From Campylobacteraceae bacterium (GTDB lineage: Bacteria; Campylobacterota; Campylobacteria; Campylobacterales; Sulfurovaceae): a DNA stretch of 10,376 nucleotides. The position numbers were made by a program, and so were the translations under genes. The notes beneath the pieces are model-generated. The model worked only from the letters and a program-made list of their open reading frames with translations, was not told where the DNA came from and did no database searches. This document shows, in pieces, positions 1 to 6,182 of the stretch; the first letter of the stretch is position 1, and each line of letters starts with the position of its first letter. The stretch lies in assembly GCA_027056615.1 (NCBI GenBank), contig JALUKJ010000216.1:1-10376 (forward strand), read 5' to 3'.

Positions 1-358
1 CAATAAAGCTTTATAAATCCTCTTTATTCATAACGGTTCTATAAAGCTAATTGTTTCTTTATTTTTTTAGAGTATTTAATTCTCTATTTTAAGGGTGATT
101 TTATTCATTACTATAACTTCCTTAATTTATATATTTGAACATATTTCAGTTCATCGAAATTATTGCATGTTTTATATTGTTTTTAGATTATTTTTTGTTA
201 TTTTTTATTTTATTTTATGCGTATATTAGTGTAATAGCAATCGTACCCTATAAATTCCAAATGAAATAATAATTTTGAATAAGAATAGATAAGAAGAGTA
301 GTGCCATTTTATGGCACTTAAGGACTAAAGTTTTTGCCCTAAAAAGAATAGATAAAAT
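1..358. other. Gene-free region downstream of metK
   Basis: I see no credible coding region on either strand; open stretches are very short and extremely T-rich. The only structure is a hairpin at 300-318, listed separately, and a 12-bp direct repeat AAGAATAGATAA at 281-292 and 344-355 that brackets it. A 12-bp palindrome ATAAAGCTTTAT sits at 3-14 but is not remarkable in sequence this AT-rich. No tRNA or other RNA gene is recognisable. Confidence 0.6.
300..318 (-). terminator. Possible metK transcription terminator hairpin
   Basis: AGTGCCAT, a 3-base loop and ATGGCACT form a perfect 8-bp stem about 40 nt beyond the metK stop codon. Read leftward it is followed by a pyrimidine-rich stretch (ACTCTTCTTATCT) and not by a clean T-run, so it may be a weak intrinsic terminator or only a 3'-end stabilising hairpin. 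Position supports the call more than composition does. Confidence 0.4.
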
Positions 359-1555
359 CTATAAAGATTTAAATAGCTCTAGTGAATCCAACTGTTCCCA
401 AGGGTAGTCACTCTGCCCTACTTGTCCACGAGATGCCACATCAGCATACAAAAAAGTATCTTTAGATGGTTTATCTAAAGCAAACTTTTTTGTAATCCAG
501 TTTGGTGTAAGTGGAAAATTTTCCATTACAAAAGTAGAGAGTTTATCATCATCTAAACCATCAACTACCGTTCCATAGGTATCAACAGCAACTGATGTTG
601 GTCGTGCTACACCAATGGCATAAGAGAGTTGAACCACACATTTTTTAGCCAATCCACTAGCTACAACATGTTTTGCAATATAACGAGCAACGTAGAGTCC
701 TGAACGGTCTACTTTTGTATAGTCTTTTGAGCTTTGAGCTCCACCACCAATAGGTGCATAGCCTCCAAAACTATCTACAATAAGTTTTCTACCTGTTAGC
801 CCTGAATCATGCAAAGGAGAATGTGAAACATACTTTCCTGTAGGGTTAATGTGGATAATACAATCTTCTTTGTTATATAATTCACTTGGTAAACCTGTAT
901 CATTGATAAGACCTTGAATAAGCTCTCTAACTGTTTCAATACTCATATCTGCAACACAAGGAGCAGAGACAACTATGGTATGAATTTTTTGAGGTTTACA
1001 GCTCTCAAAGTTATCTTTAACACCATAATCCATAGTTACTTGTGTCTTAATATCAACTCCTAACTCATGGGGATTGGCTTTGGCATACGCATAAACTTTT
1101 TCCATAAGCATTCGTGCATAGGTAATAGCACTTGGCATATAGTTTTGAGTTTCACAATCGGCATAACCAAACATAATTCCTTGGTCACCTGCTCCTGTCT
1201 CACCATCTTCTTGGTCAACCCCTTGGTTAATATCTGGTGATTGCTCATTTAGAAGTACTTGAACTTCTACCTCATCAGGGTGTAGACACTCTGCTCTAGT
1301 AAAACTTGGATTCCCATCATAACCGATTTTAGCCAAGGCTTCTTTTACTAAAGTTGTATACTCTTGACTACTTAACTTAGTACTAGAGGTTACCTCACCA
1401 CCTATTACCACATGTTTTCCTGCCACAAATACTTCAGAAGCTACACGTGACTTTGCATCACCTATAATTAATCTATCAACAATACTATCTGCAATAATAT
1501 CAGCACACTTATCAGGATGTCCTGGACTAACCACTTCACTTGTAAATAAATACAT
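359..1555 (-). CDS. metK: S-adenosylmethionine synthetase (methionine adenosyltransferase)
   Basis: Cytosolic enzyme that makes S-adenosylmethionine from ATP and methionine. The protein has 398 residues, close to the family norm (about 380-400). The N-terminal ATP-binding GHPDK is at residues 12-16, the first signature GAGDQGIMFGY at 121-131, the INPTGKYV segment at 236-243, and the glycine loop with KVDRS at 270-285. The second signature is atypical: it reads GGGAQSSKD where most family members have GGGAFSGKD, although the phosphate-contacting K and D are kept. The start is ATG after a purine-rich AGAGAG ribosome-binding stretch. It has the same orientation as panC but is separated by 303 bp filled with repeat elements, so it either has its own promoter there or is read from the pan operon. 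Identity is certain from the motifs and collinearity; the atypical loop is likely lineage variation. Confidence 0.97.
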   Translation of the reverse strand: MYLFTSEVVSPGHPDKCADIIADSIVDRLIIGDAKSRVASEVFVAGKHVVIGGEVTSSTKLSSQEYTTLVKEALAKIGYDGNPSFTRAECLHPDEVEVQVLLNEQSPDINQGVDQEDGETGAGDQGIMFGYADCETQNYMPSAITYARMLMEKVYAYAKANPHELGVDIKTQVTMDYGVKDNFESCKPQKIHTIVVSAPCVADMSIETVRELIQGLINDTGLPSELYNKEDCIIHINPTGKYVSHSPLHDSGLTGRKLIVDSFGGYAPIGGGAQSSKDYTKVDRSGLYVARYIAKHVVASGLAKKCVVQLSYAIGVARPTSVAVDTYGTVVDGLDDDKLSTFVMENFPLTPNWITKKFALDKPSKDTFLYADVASRGQVGQSDYPWEQLDSLELFKSL

Positions 1556-1580
1556 TTTTTCTCTCTTTTTTTAATTTTTA

Positions 1581-1836
1581 CTCGTTCCCATGCTCTGCGT
1601 AGGAATGCATATAGGAGTTCTTATATTTAATAAACTCTTTTTTGTAGATTAAATTCCAATATGCATTCCCAACGAGGATGTCAATGCCAATGAATTAAGG
1701 AATAAATATTCAAAAACTGTAGGTTCGATTTCATCGAACGGATTGTTTTATGGGCTTCAATTTTTTGTTCAATAAAATCGAACCTACAGGATTTGGACCT
1801 AATTCAATGGCATTGACGAGGACGTTGGGAACGAGA
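1581..1836. repeat. Palindromic repeat element interrupted by the 134-bp element
   Basis: The ends are inverted: CTCGTTCCCA at 1581-1590 pairs with TGGGAACGAG at 1827-1836. An inner pair GGAATGCATAT (1602-1612) matches ATATGCATTCC (1659-1669). The right arm would read as the dyad TTCCCA-ACGAGGACGT-TGGGAA if the 134-bp element (1682-1815) and one copy of its 10-bp flank were removed, giving an original element of about 112 bp. It resembles small intergenic repeats of the CTCGTTCCCA...GGGAATGCAT type that I recall from other environmental bacteria, but that recollection was not checked. No coding capacity. It may carry or separate the metK promoter. Confidence 0.7.
1682..1815 (+). mobile_element. 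134-bp MITE-like element, copy 1
   Basis: A non-coding element with inverted ends CAATGCCAATGAATTAAGG (1682-1700) and, on the other strand, CAATGCCATTGAATTAGG. It is flanked by a 10-bp direct repeat, ACGAGGATGT (1672-1681) and ACGAGGACGT (1816-1825), one mismatch apart, which I read as a target-site duplication. Inside lies an inverted pair of REP-like units: CTGTAG at 1717-1722 followed by hairpin GTTCGAT-TTC-ATCGAAC (1723-1739), and the mirror hairpin 1767-1783 followed by CTACAG (1784-1789). It matches copy 2 at 130 of 134 positions by eye, in the opposite orientation. It encodes no protein, so movement would need an enzyme supplied elsewhere. Confidence 0.8.
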
Positions 1837-1858
1837 GGTTTCTCTCTTCTTTATTTTT

Positions 1859-2695
1859 TTAAATCCACAAATTATCAATAAGTCTAGTAGTACCAACTCT
1901 ACCTGCTACTAAGATAATGGTATTACCTAACTCAACTATATCTATCTGCTCAAACTCTCGATTAACCAATGCCACATACTCAATATCTACTTCACTTAGA
2001 ACCTTTTTCATCTCTTCTCTAATGATTTGGGTATTAAACTCTTTTTGCATAACAAGCTCTGTAGCACGTTTAAGTGAACGTGACAGACTTAAAGCCTTAA
2101 TTCTCTCTTCTGTAGATAGATAAACATTTCGGCTACTTAAAGCTAAACCATCACTATCTCGTACAATATCACAAGGGACTATTTGGACATTTATAAAATA
2201 GTTCTTGACCATCTGAGTAATAAGTACTAGTTGTTGCGCATCTTTTTTACCAAAATAGGCACAAAAATTTGAAGGTTTATTATAGGCAATTAGATTTAAA
2301 AGTTTCATAACTATTTGCAACATTCCATCAAAATGACCTGCTCGTTTTGTACCTTCTAAAATAAAACCTCTAATGGCAGGTGCTATAATGTTTAGTTCAT
2401 CTTTTTCATACATCATATCAACTGTTGGCATAAAAAGAATATCTACCCCTGCAAGTTCACAAATCTTTCTGTCAGCTTGTTCTTTTCGTGGATAAGCATC
2501 CAAATCTTCACCCTCTAAAAACTGTGTAGGGTTAACAAAAATAGAGACTACCACAGAATCATTCTCGCTCCTAGCCTTTTTAATAAGACTTAAATGCCCC
2601 TCATGTAATGCTCCCATAGTAGGAACAAAACCAATACTTCCTTTCAAACTTGATGTAACTTCTAAAAGCTCATCAATAGTAGTAACAATAATCAT
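1859..2695 (-). CDS. panC: Pantothenate synthetase (pantoate-beta-alanine ligase)
   Basis: Cytosolic, ATP-dependent ligation of pantoate and beta-alanine to pantothenate, the last step of vitamin B5 synthesis before CoA. At 278 residues it is the usual length. Family motifs are intact: [17 protein letters not shown] near residues 25-41 (the HxGH nucleotide-binding signature), FVNPTQF near 53-59, GKKDAQQL near 149-156 and the [13 protein letters not shown] segment near 178-190. The start is 6 bp downstream of the ybaB stop. No good Shine-Dalgarno sequence lies just before it, so expression probably depends on translational coupling in the operon. It uses the beta-alanine made by PanD, encoded two genes upstream, which explains the clustering. 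Confidence 0.97.
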   Translation of the reverse strand: MIIVTTIDELLEVTSSLKGSIGFVPTMGALHEGHLSLIKKARSENDSVVVSIFVNPTQFLEGEDLDAYPRKEQADRKICELAGVDILFMPTVDMMYEKDELNIIAPAIRGFILEGTKRAGHFDGMLQIVMKLLNLIAYNKPSNFCAYFGKKDAQQLVLITQMVKNYFINVQIVPCDIVRDSDGLALSSRNVYLSTEERIKALSLSRSLKRATELVMQKEFNTQIIREEMKKVLSEVDIEYVALVNREFEQIDIVELGNTIILVAGRVGTTRLIDNLWI

Positions 2696-2701
2696 AGTAA
2701 A

Positions 2702-3016
2702 CTATTTCATTCCAAAAGGGTTCATTCCACCCATCATACCCATGGCTTGGGACTTTTTATTATCTTCTACCATTTTGAGTACATCATTAACAGCAGAGAT
2801 TAGAAGAATTTGCATAGAGCTTTTATCTTCTAAAAGCGACTCATCAATAGTAATATCTATAATTTCATTAGCCCCATTAGCTGTTACTTCTACCATGCCA
2901 CCACCTGCTTTAGCTGTCATAGTAGTGTTTTTTGATTGCTCTTCCATCTCTTTAGCTTTTGACTCTAAATCTTTCATCATATCAACCATCTTACTCATAT
3001 CCATATCTCCAAACAT
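2702..3016 (-). CDS. ybaB: YbaB/EbfC family nucleoid-associated protein
   Basis: Small DNA-binding protein of the YbaB/EbfC family, which in characterised members forms dimers that bind DNA and coat the nucleoid. At 104 residues it is close to the family length of about 100-115. The N-terminal helix (residues 8-30, MSKMVDMMKDLESKAKEME) is followed by the typical strand GGGMVEVTANGANEIIDITID, then a C-terminal helix and a Met/Gly-rich tail (QAMGMMGGMNPFGMK). The ATG overlaps the panD stop codon by one base (TAATG), and an AAGGAT ribosome-binding site lies within the end of panD, so the two are translationally coupled. It sits between the two pantothenate genes with no known functional link to them; this is an operon-sharing arrangement, not evidence of a CoA role. 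Confidence 0.93.
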   Translation of the reverse strand: MFGDMDMSKMVDMMKDLESKAKEMEEQSKNTTMTAKAGGGMVEVTANGANEIIDITIDESLLEDKSSMQILLISAVNDVLKMVEDNKKSQAMGMMGGMNPFGMK

Positions 3017-3384
3017 TACTGTAATCCTTTATAAGCTTGTGAAATACTATTGTCATCTTCTAAAATAACTATTTTAGGCTGAAACTTATCAGCATCCTCT
3101 TCACTCATAGTTGCATAGGCAATAATAATAATCTTATCCCCCACATGTACTTTTCTAGCAGCTGCCCCATTGAGACAAATCTCTTTTTTGCCACGCTCCC
3201 CTGCAATAATATAAGTAGAGAAACGCTCTCCATTGTTAATATTTACAATATCTATCTTCTGCCCTACTCGCATATTGGCAGAATCTAAAAGGTCTTGGTC
3301 AATGGTTATAGAACCTACATAGTTAAGATTGGCTTCAGTAACTGTCGCTCTGTGAAGTTTACTATAGAGCATGGTAATATTCAT
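3016..3384 (-). CDS. panD: Aspartate 1-decarboxylase, pyruvoyl-type proenzyme
   Basis: Makes beta-alanine from L-aspartate, feeding PanC. The 122-residue proenzyme keeps the self-cleavage site Gly24-Ser25 within [14 protein letters not shown]; in this family Ser25 becomes the catalytic pyruvoyl group. The N-terminus [14 protein letters not shown] matches the family pattern, including Lys9 and His11, equivalent to active-site residues in the E. coli enzyme. First gene of the panD-ybaB-panC operon: an extended -10 (TGCTATAAT) lies about 40 bp upstream and a GGAGAG ribosome-binding site about 10 bases before the ATG. A copy of the 134-bp repeat element lies 173 bp upstream of the start, outside the core promoter. 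Confidence 0.97.
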   Translation of the reverse strand: MNITMLYSKLHRATVTEANLNYVGSITIDQDLLDSANMRVGQKIDIVNINNGERFSTYIIAGERGKKEICLNGAAARKVHVGDKIIIIAYATMSEEDADKFQPKIVILEDDNSISQAYKGLQ

Positions 3385-3393
3385 TACAGTTCT

Positions 3394-3397
3394 CTCC
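3394..3397 (-). promoter_or_regulatory. panD ribosome-binding site
   Basis: GGAG on the minus strand (within CACGGAGAGAAC), 9 bases before the panD ATG at 3384. It fixes the start codon, which also agrees with the conserved N-terminus. Confidence 0.6.
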
Positions 3398-3423
3398 GTG
3401 ATTTATGATTTTTATTTTGAGGT

Positions 3424-3432
3424 ATTATAGCA
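3424..3432 (-). promoter_or_regulatory. Extended -10 promoter of the panD-ybaB-panC operon
   Basis: Minus-strand TGCTATAAT is a perfect TATAAT hexamer (3424-3429) with the TG extension one base upstream. Transcription would start near 3417 and give a leader of about 33 nt that includes the ribosome-binding site. No -35 hexamer is evident at the expected distance, which fits extended -10 promoters and the relaxed -35 requirement known in Campylobacterota. Confidence 0.6.
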
Positions 3433-3451
3433 GATTATTATTAGGGGTTTA

Positions 3452-3547
3452 TGGAGACAAGACAGAGCCTTGTCTAAATTTTCATAAACAATTGACGAGG
3501 CTAAAGCCATCGATTCCTTATTTTCCATCTCTATTTTTGGAATCGGC
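3452..3547. repeat. Cluster of small imperfect palindromes upstream of panD
   Basis: Three short inverted repeats fall in this stretch: AGACAAG-7-CTTGTCT (about 3454-3474), GGCTAAAGCC (3499-3508) and CGATTCC...GGAATCG (3511-3517 with 3539-3545). None has a T-run typical of a terminator. They look like decayed intergenic repeats and adjoin the insertion point of 134-bp element copy 2. No coding potential is seen. Confidence 0.4.
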
Positions 3548-3557
3548 GTGTTTACAC

Positions 3558-3691
3558 CAATGCCATTGCATTAAGCCCAAATCCTGTAGGTTCGATTTTA
3601 TCGAACAAAAAATTGAAGCCCATAAAACAATCCGTTCGATGAAATCGAACCTACAGTTTTTGAATATTTATTCCTTAATTCATTGGCATTG
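3558..3691 (-). mobile_element. 134-bp MITE-like element, copy 2 (inverted)
   Basis: Same element as at 1682-1815, in the opposite orientation and of identical length. It has four substitutions by eye, three of them clustered near one end. The inverted ends are CAATGCCATTGCATTAAG at 3558 and its partner ending GGCATTG at 3691. It is flanked by a perfect 10-bp direct repeat GTGTTTACAC (3548-3557 and 3692-3701). In this copy both inner hairpins are perfect 7-bp stems, GTTCGAT-TTT-ATCGAAC (3590-3606) and its mirror, with CTGTAG at 3584-3589 and CTACAG at 3651-3656. It lies between the ferredoxin-like gene and the panD promoter and encodes no protein. Confidence 0.8.
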
Positions 3692-3725
3692 GTGTTTACA
3701 CCCGAACTATGTCTATGTACATTGT

Positions 3726-4088
3726 TTAGGAGAGTGGCACAGGGTCGCCCCACATTTGTTCAGGAATTATATACTCCTCAACAACATTTCCACCAATAAT
3801 ATGCTCATCAATAATTCTGTCAATCTTCTCTTTAGTTAAACCAACATACATTGTATGACCTGGTTCTACTAAGATTACTGGACCTTGTTGACAACGACCA
3901 AGACATGAAGTTTGGATTGGTTGAACATTTCCAATAATCCCTTTTTGCATCAAGGTTTGAGACAGATATTGCATAAGCTGTTGTGACTCTGGATTATTTT
4001 GACTTACACAGCTTGGTTTTGGCATCCCTGGAGGTGCTGACTGTTGACACTTAAAAATATAAAATGCTGGTTGTGGTATTCCCATCAT
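3726..4088 (-). CDS. Thioredoxin-like [2Fe-2S] ferredoxin
   Basis: A 120-residue soluble protein of the thioredoxin-fold [2Fe-2S] ferredoxin type (related to the NuoE C-terminal domain and COG3411-like small ferredoxins). Four candidate cluster cysteines are in the family arrangement: C14 and C27 separated by 12 residues, then C62 and C66 in TSCLGRCQQGP. The GPVILVEPG strand and the HIIGGNVVEEY C-terminal segment also fit. A specific redox partner cannot be named. Two adjacent ATGs (MM) could serve as the start; an AAGGAT ribosome-binding site lies about 8 bases upstream of the first. Probably a single-gene transcript: the lipoprotein gene upstream ends 117 bp away and the pan operon downstream has its own promoter. 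Confidence 0.88.
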   Translation of the reverse strand: MMGIPQPAFYIFKCQQSAPPGMPKPSCVSQNNPESQQLMQYLSQTLMQKGIIGNVQPIQTSCLGRCQQGPVILVEPGHTMYVGLTKEKIDRIIDEHIIGGNVVEEYIIPEQMWGDPVPLS

Positions 4089-4118
4089 AATTGAAATCCT
4101 TCTGTTTTAATTAGGAGT

Positions 4119-4124
4119 ATTTTA
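4119..4124 (-). promoter_or_regulatory. Candidate -10 for the ferredoxin gene
   Basis: Minus-strand TAAAAT about 30 bases before the start codon. It lies within a short inverted repeat GAGTA-3-TACTC (4115-4127). The sequence around it is AT-rich enough that this could be chance. Confidence 0.28.
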
Positions 4125-4148
4125 CTCTTATTTAAAACAGATATAACT

Positions 4149-4182
4149 TAAAGTTAACTTTACAAAGTAAATATTTAAATAT
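4149..4182. promoter_or_regulatory. Pair of palindromes upstream of the ferredoxin gene, possible operator
   Basis: A 14-bp perfect palindrome TAAAGTTAACTTTA (4149-4162) and a 12-bp perfect palindrome ATATTTAAATAT (4171-4182) have centres 21 bp apart, two helical turns. They lie just upstream of where a -35 region would fall for the ferredoxin gene. The composition is AT-rich, so chance is possible; no regulator can be named. Confidence 0.3.
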
Positions 4183-4205
4183 CTTATGGTAAAAAAGTAG
4201 CATTT

Positions 4206-6182
4206 TTAGTAGAAATAAGGTGTTGCTGCTCTAAAACCAATACCATTAGTATCTCCATTTCTATCGGACTCAGTACCTGTAACACTAATCCTAATATCTA
4301 AAATATCTCCTCCACGAACAACAACTCCATAACTATCACTCTCTGGACCTGTTCCATGACCAATATCAATACCACTACTAGCCCCTTTTGAAAACTCTTC
4401 AATTTTTGAACTATCTACATTCCACCACTTCGGAATATCTCTTAAAGAGTCAAAAGCATCATTACCATTGATATCTCGTAACTCTATAATATTTCTAAGA
4501 AACTCTTTATGTCTCTCACCAAACTCCTCAATAATTAAACTAAACGTTGTTAGTGGTACATTAGGGTCAGTAGCTAAAAGTCCATTACGAATGTGTCTTC
4601 CATCTCCTCCATGCTTCAAATCAGCATCTAGTAGCCTTTTTACATGAAGATACTGTTTCATTGTTGGCATAGTAATATTAATATCTAGATTATTACCTTC
4701 ATTATCTGTTAAATGGTATTGACTCAAACAAGCTTCTGCTAAAAGAGGTGTATAGCTACTAATTCTAGTCTCACCTGCTACATCTGTATCTTTAAAGAGT
4801 AACTCATTCCCTGCTGTTGCCTCTTGCTCTGTTAATGTTCGTTCATCGTAGGAGAAAACCTGTATATTTTTATTTAAAACTCTAAACTTTTTAGAGATAT
4901 ATTTATTAATATTACCTATAATTCTAGTAATTCTTTCACTTGGAATTACCACACCAGATTCACGAGCTTGATAACGTGACATCCAAAAACCACCCTCTTT
5001 TTTACCATCTCCATCAACATCAAATCCACCAGGAATATAATTATATCCATTAGCTAAAAGTTCTGAACCCAAAGATGTTTCTGTCTCAAAAGGACATCTT
5101 TTAGTTTTATCTAAAGGGTCTCCTTGACTACAGTTATTTTCTCTAATATTAGCTTGACCATCACCATCACTATCATTAGTTGGGTCTAAAGCATTAATTA
5201 TATCCCTAGCCATATCAGGAATACCATCTTTTGGAGGGCTAGTATTATATCTATCTTTTAGAGTCTCAGGATTAGAAAGACAAGTCACATTAAGTTCATT
5301 TGAATTATAAGAGTAGAGTTCAATCCCATCATTTACTCCATCACCATCGGTATCTATATTAGTTGCACTCGTCTCATAGTGTAAAATCTCAAAACTATCT
5401 AAAAGACAATCTCCATCTGTATCTGGATTTATTGGACTAGTATTATAAACTCTAATCTCATCTCTATCTAAAAGTCCATCTGTATCACTATCATTACTAT
5501 CAGGATTTGTATGATAACGATTTACCTCTTCATAATCATTAAGTCCATCTTCATCAGTATCAGGATTTGTTGAATTGGTTTCATAAATCTTAATCTCATC
5601 TCCATCTATAAGTCCGTCTTTATCACTATCCTTATTGTTAGGATTTGAATGATAATGATTTACCTCTTCATAATCATCTAATCTATCTTTGTCTGTATCC
5701 TTATCATTAGGATTTGTATAATAATGTTTTACCTCCTCATAATCATTAAGTCCATCAGAATCACTATCTGGATTTGTTGCATTTGTCTCATAAACCCTAA
5801 TCTCATCCATATCTAAAAGTCCATCTCCATCGCTATCATTACTATCAGGATTTGTATGATAACGATTTACCTCATCATAATCATTAAGTCCATCTCCATC
5901 ACTATCAGGATTTGTTGCATTTGTCTCATAAACCCTAATCTCATCCATATCTAAAAGTCCATCTCTATCGCTATCATTACTATCAGGATTTGTATGATAA
6001 CGATTTAGCTCCTCATAATCATTAAGTCCATCTCCATCACTATCAATATTTGGACTATAGACGACTCCTAAGACTCCATTTTTACTATTTATAGTATCTG
6101 CTATTACAGCTCTATCATTTGCTCCACATGATATAAAAAATATTCCAATCACAAGTGCAAAAATAATATTTAAACTTTTCAT
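4206..6182 (-). CDS. Lipoprotein with eleven TSP3-like calcium-binding repeats and an FGE-sulfatase-like domain
   Basis: A 658-residue predicted envelope lipoprotein. The N-terminus is a signal peptide with a lipobox-like FISC, lipidated Cys at 19. Residues 47-299 hold eleven thrombospondin-type-3-like repeats starting with a DxDxDGLxD loop at 47, 70, 93, 116, 139, 162, 185, 208, 231, 254 and 277, an exact 23-residue period. Two loops have lost the glycine: repeat 6 has DKDRLDD and repeat 10 has DGDCLLD. Further calcium-loop-like segments are at 337 and 388. The C-terminal 280 residues begin YIPGGFDVDGDGKKEGGFWMSRYQ and end VVRGGDILDIRISVTG...GIGFRAATPYFY, the landmarks of the FGE-sulfatase (SUMF1)/C-type-lectin fold. 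I expect an adhesive or ligand-binding role, not an enzymatic one, because catalytic residues cannot be verified. The start overlaps the OmpA-family stop (ATGA), so the two are translationally coupled. Exact function unknown. Confidence 0.85.
   Translation of the reverse strand: MKSLNIIFALVIGIFFISCGANDRAVIADTINSKNGVLGVVYSPNIDSDGDGLNDYEELNRYHTNPDSNDSDRDGLLDMDEIRVYETNATNPDSDGDGLNDYDEVNRYHTNPDSNDSDGDGLLDMDEIRVYETNATNPDSDSDGLNDYEEVKHYYTNPNDKDTDKDRLDDYEEVNHYHSNPNNKDSDKDGLIDGDEIKIYETNSTNPDTDEDGLNDYEEVNRYHTNPDSNDSDTDGLLDRDEIRVYNTSPINPDTDGDCLLDSFEILHYETSATNIDTDGDGVNDGIELYSYNSNELNVTCLSNPETLKDRYNTSPPKDGIPDMARDIINALDPTNDSDGDGQANIRENNCSQGDPLDKTKRCPFETETSLGSELLANGYNYIPGGFDVDGDGKKEGGFWMSRYQARESGVVIPSERITRIIGNINKYISKKFRVLNKNIQVFSYDERTLTEQEATAGNELLFKDTDVAGETRISSYTPLLAEACLSQYHLTDNEGNNLDINITMPTMKQYLHVKRLLDADLKHGGDGRHIRNGLLATDPNVPLTTFSLIIEEFGERHKEFLRNIIELRDINGNDAFDSLRDIPKWWNVDSSKIEEFSKGASSGIDIGHGTGPESDSYGVVVRGGDILDIRISVTGTESDRNGDTNGIGFRAATPYFY
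5286..6044 (-). repeat. Coding tandem repeat, 69-bp period (11 units)
   Basis: DNA counterpart of the eleven 23-residue repeats in the lipoprotein. A higher-order period of two units is visible: units alternate between a LNDYEEVNRYHTNP type and a LLDMDEIRVYETN type. The first two double units, 5907-6044 and 5769-5906 (138 bp each), differ at only about three bases by eye, which points to recent duplication or gene conversion. Later units are more diverged. Repeat number is therefore likely to vary between strains. Confidence 0.85.

Noticed and set aside
167..229. 20-codon hydrophobic micro-ORF in the left gene-free region
   Set aside because: Its composition simply reflects the T-rich DNA, and there is no ribosome-binding site.
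1558..1848. TTTCTCTCTT at 1558-1567 and 1839-1848 as a target duplication of the outer repeat element
   Set aside because: The left copy is 13 bp from the element end and the right copy 2 bp away, so they do not abut the termini; low-complexity pyrimidine runs explain the match.
1917..2123. Plus-strand open frame antisense to panC
   Set aside because: It lies wholly within panC on the opposite strand and has no start signals.
2742..3068. Plus-strand open frame antisense to ybaB
   Set aside because: A shadow of a well-supported gene on the other strand; its hydrophobic, serine-rich product is typical of antisense translation.
3405..3839. 144-codon plus-strand open frame
   Set aside because: It runs through the panD promoter, the whole 134-bp repeat element and antisense to the ferredoxin gene; its product has no recognisable features and no ribosome-binding site.
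5286..6044. Possible CRISPR or non-coding satellite array
   Set aside because: The 69-bp period has no unique spacers and is in frame with a continuous protein of calcium-binding repeats.
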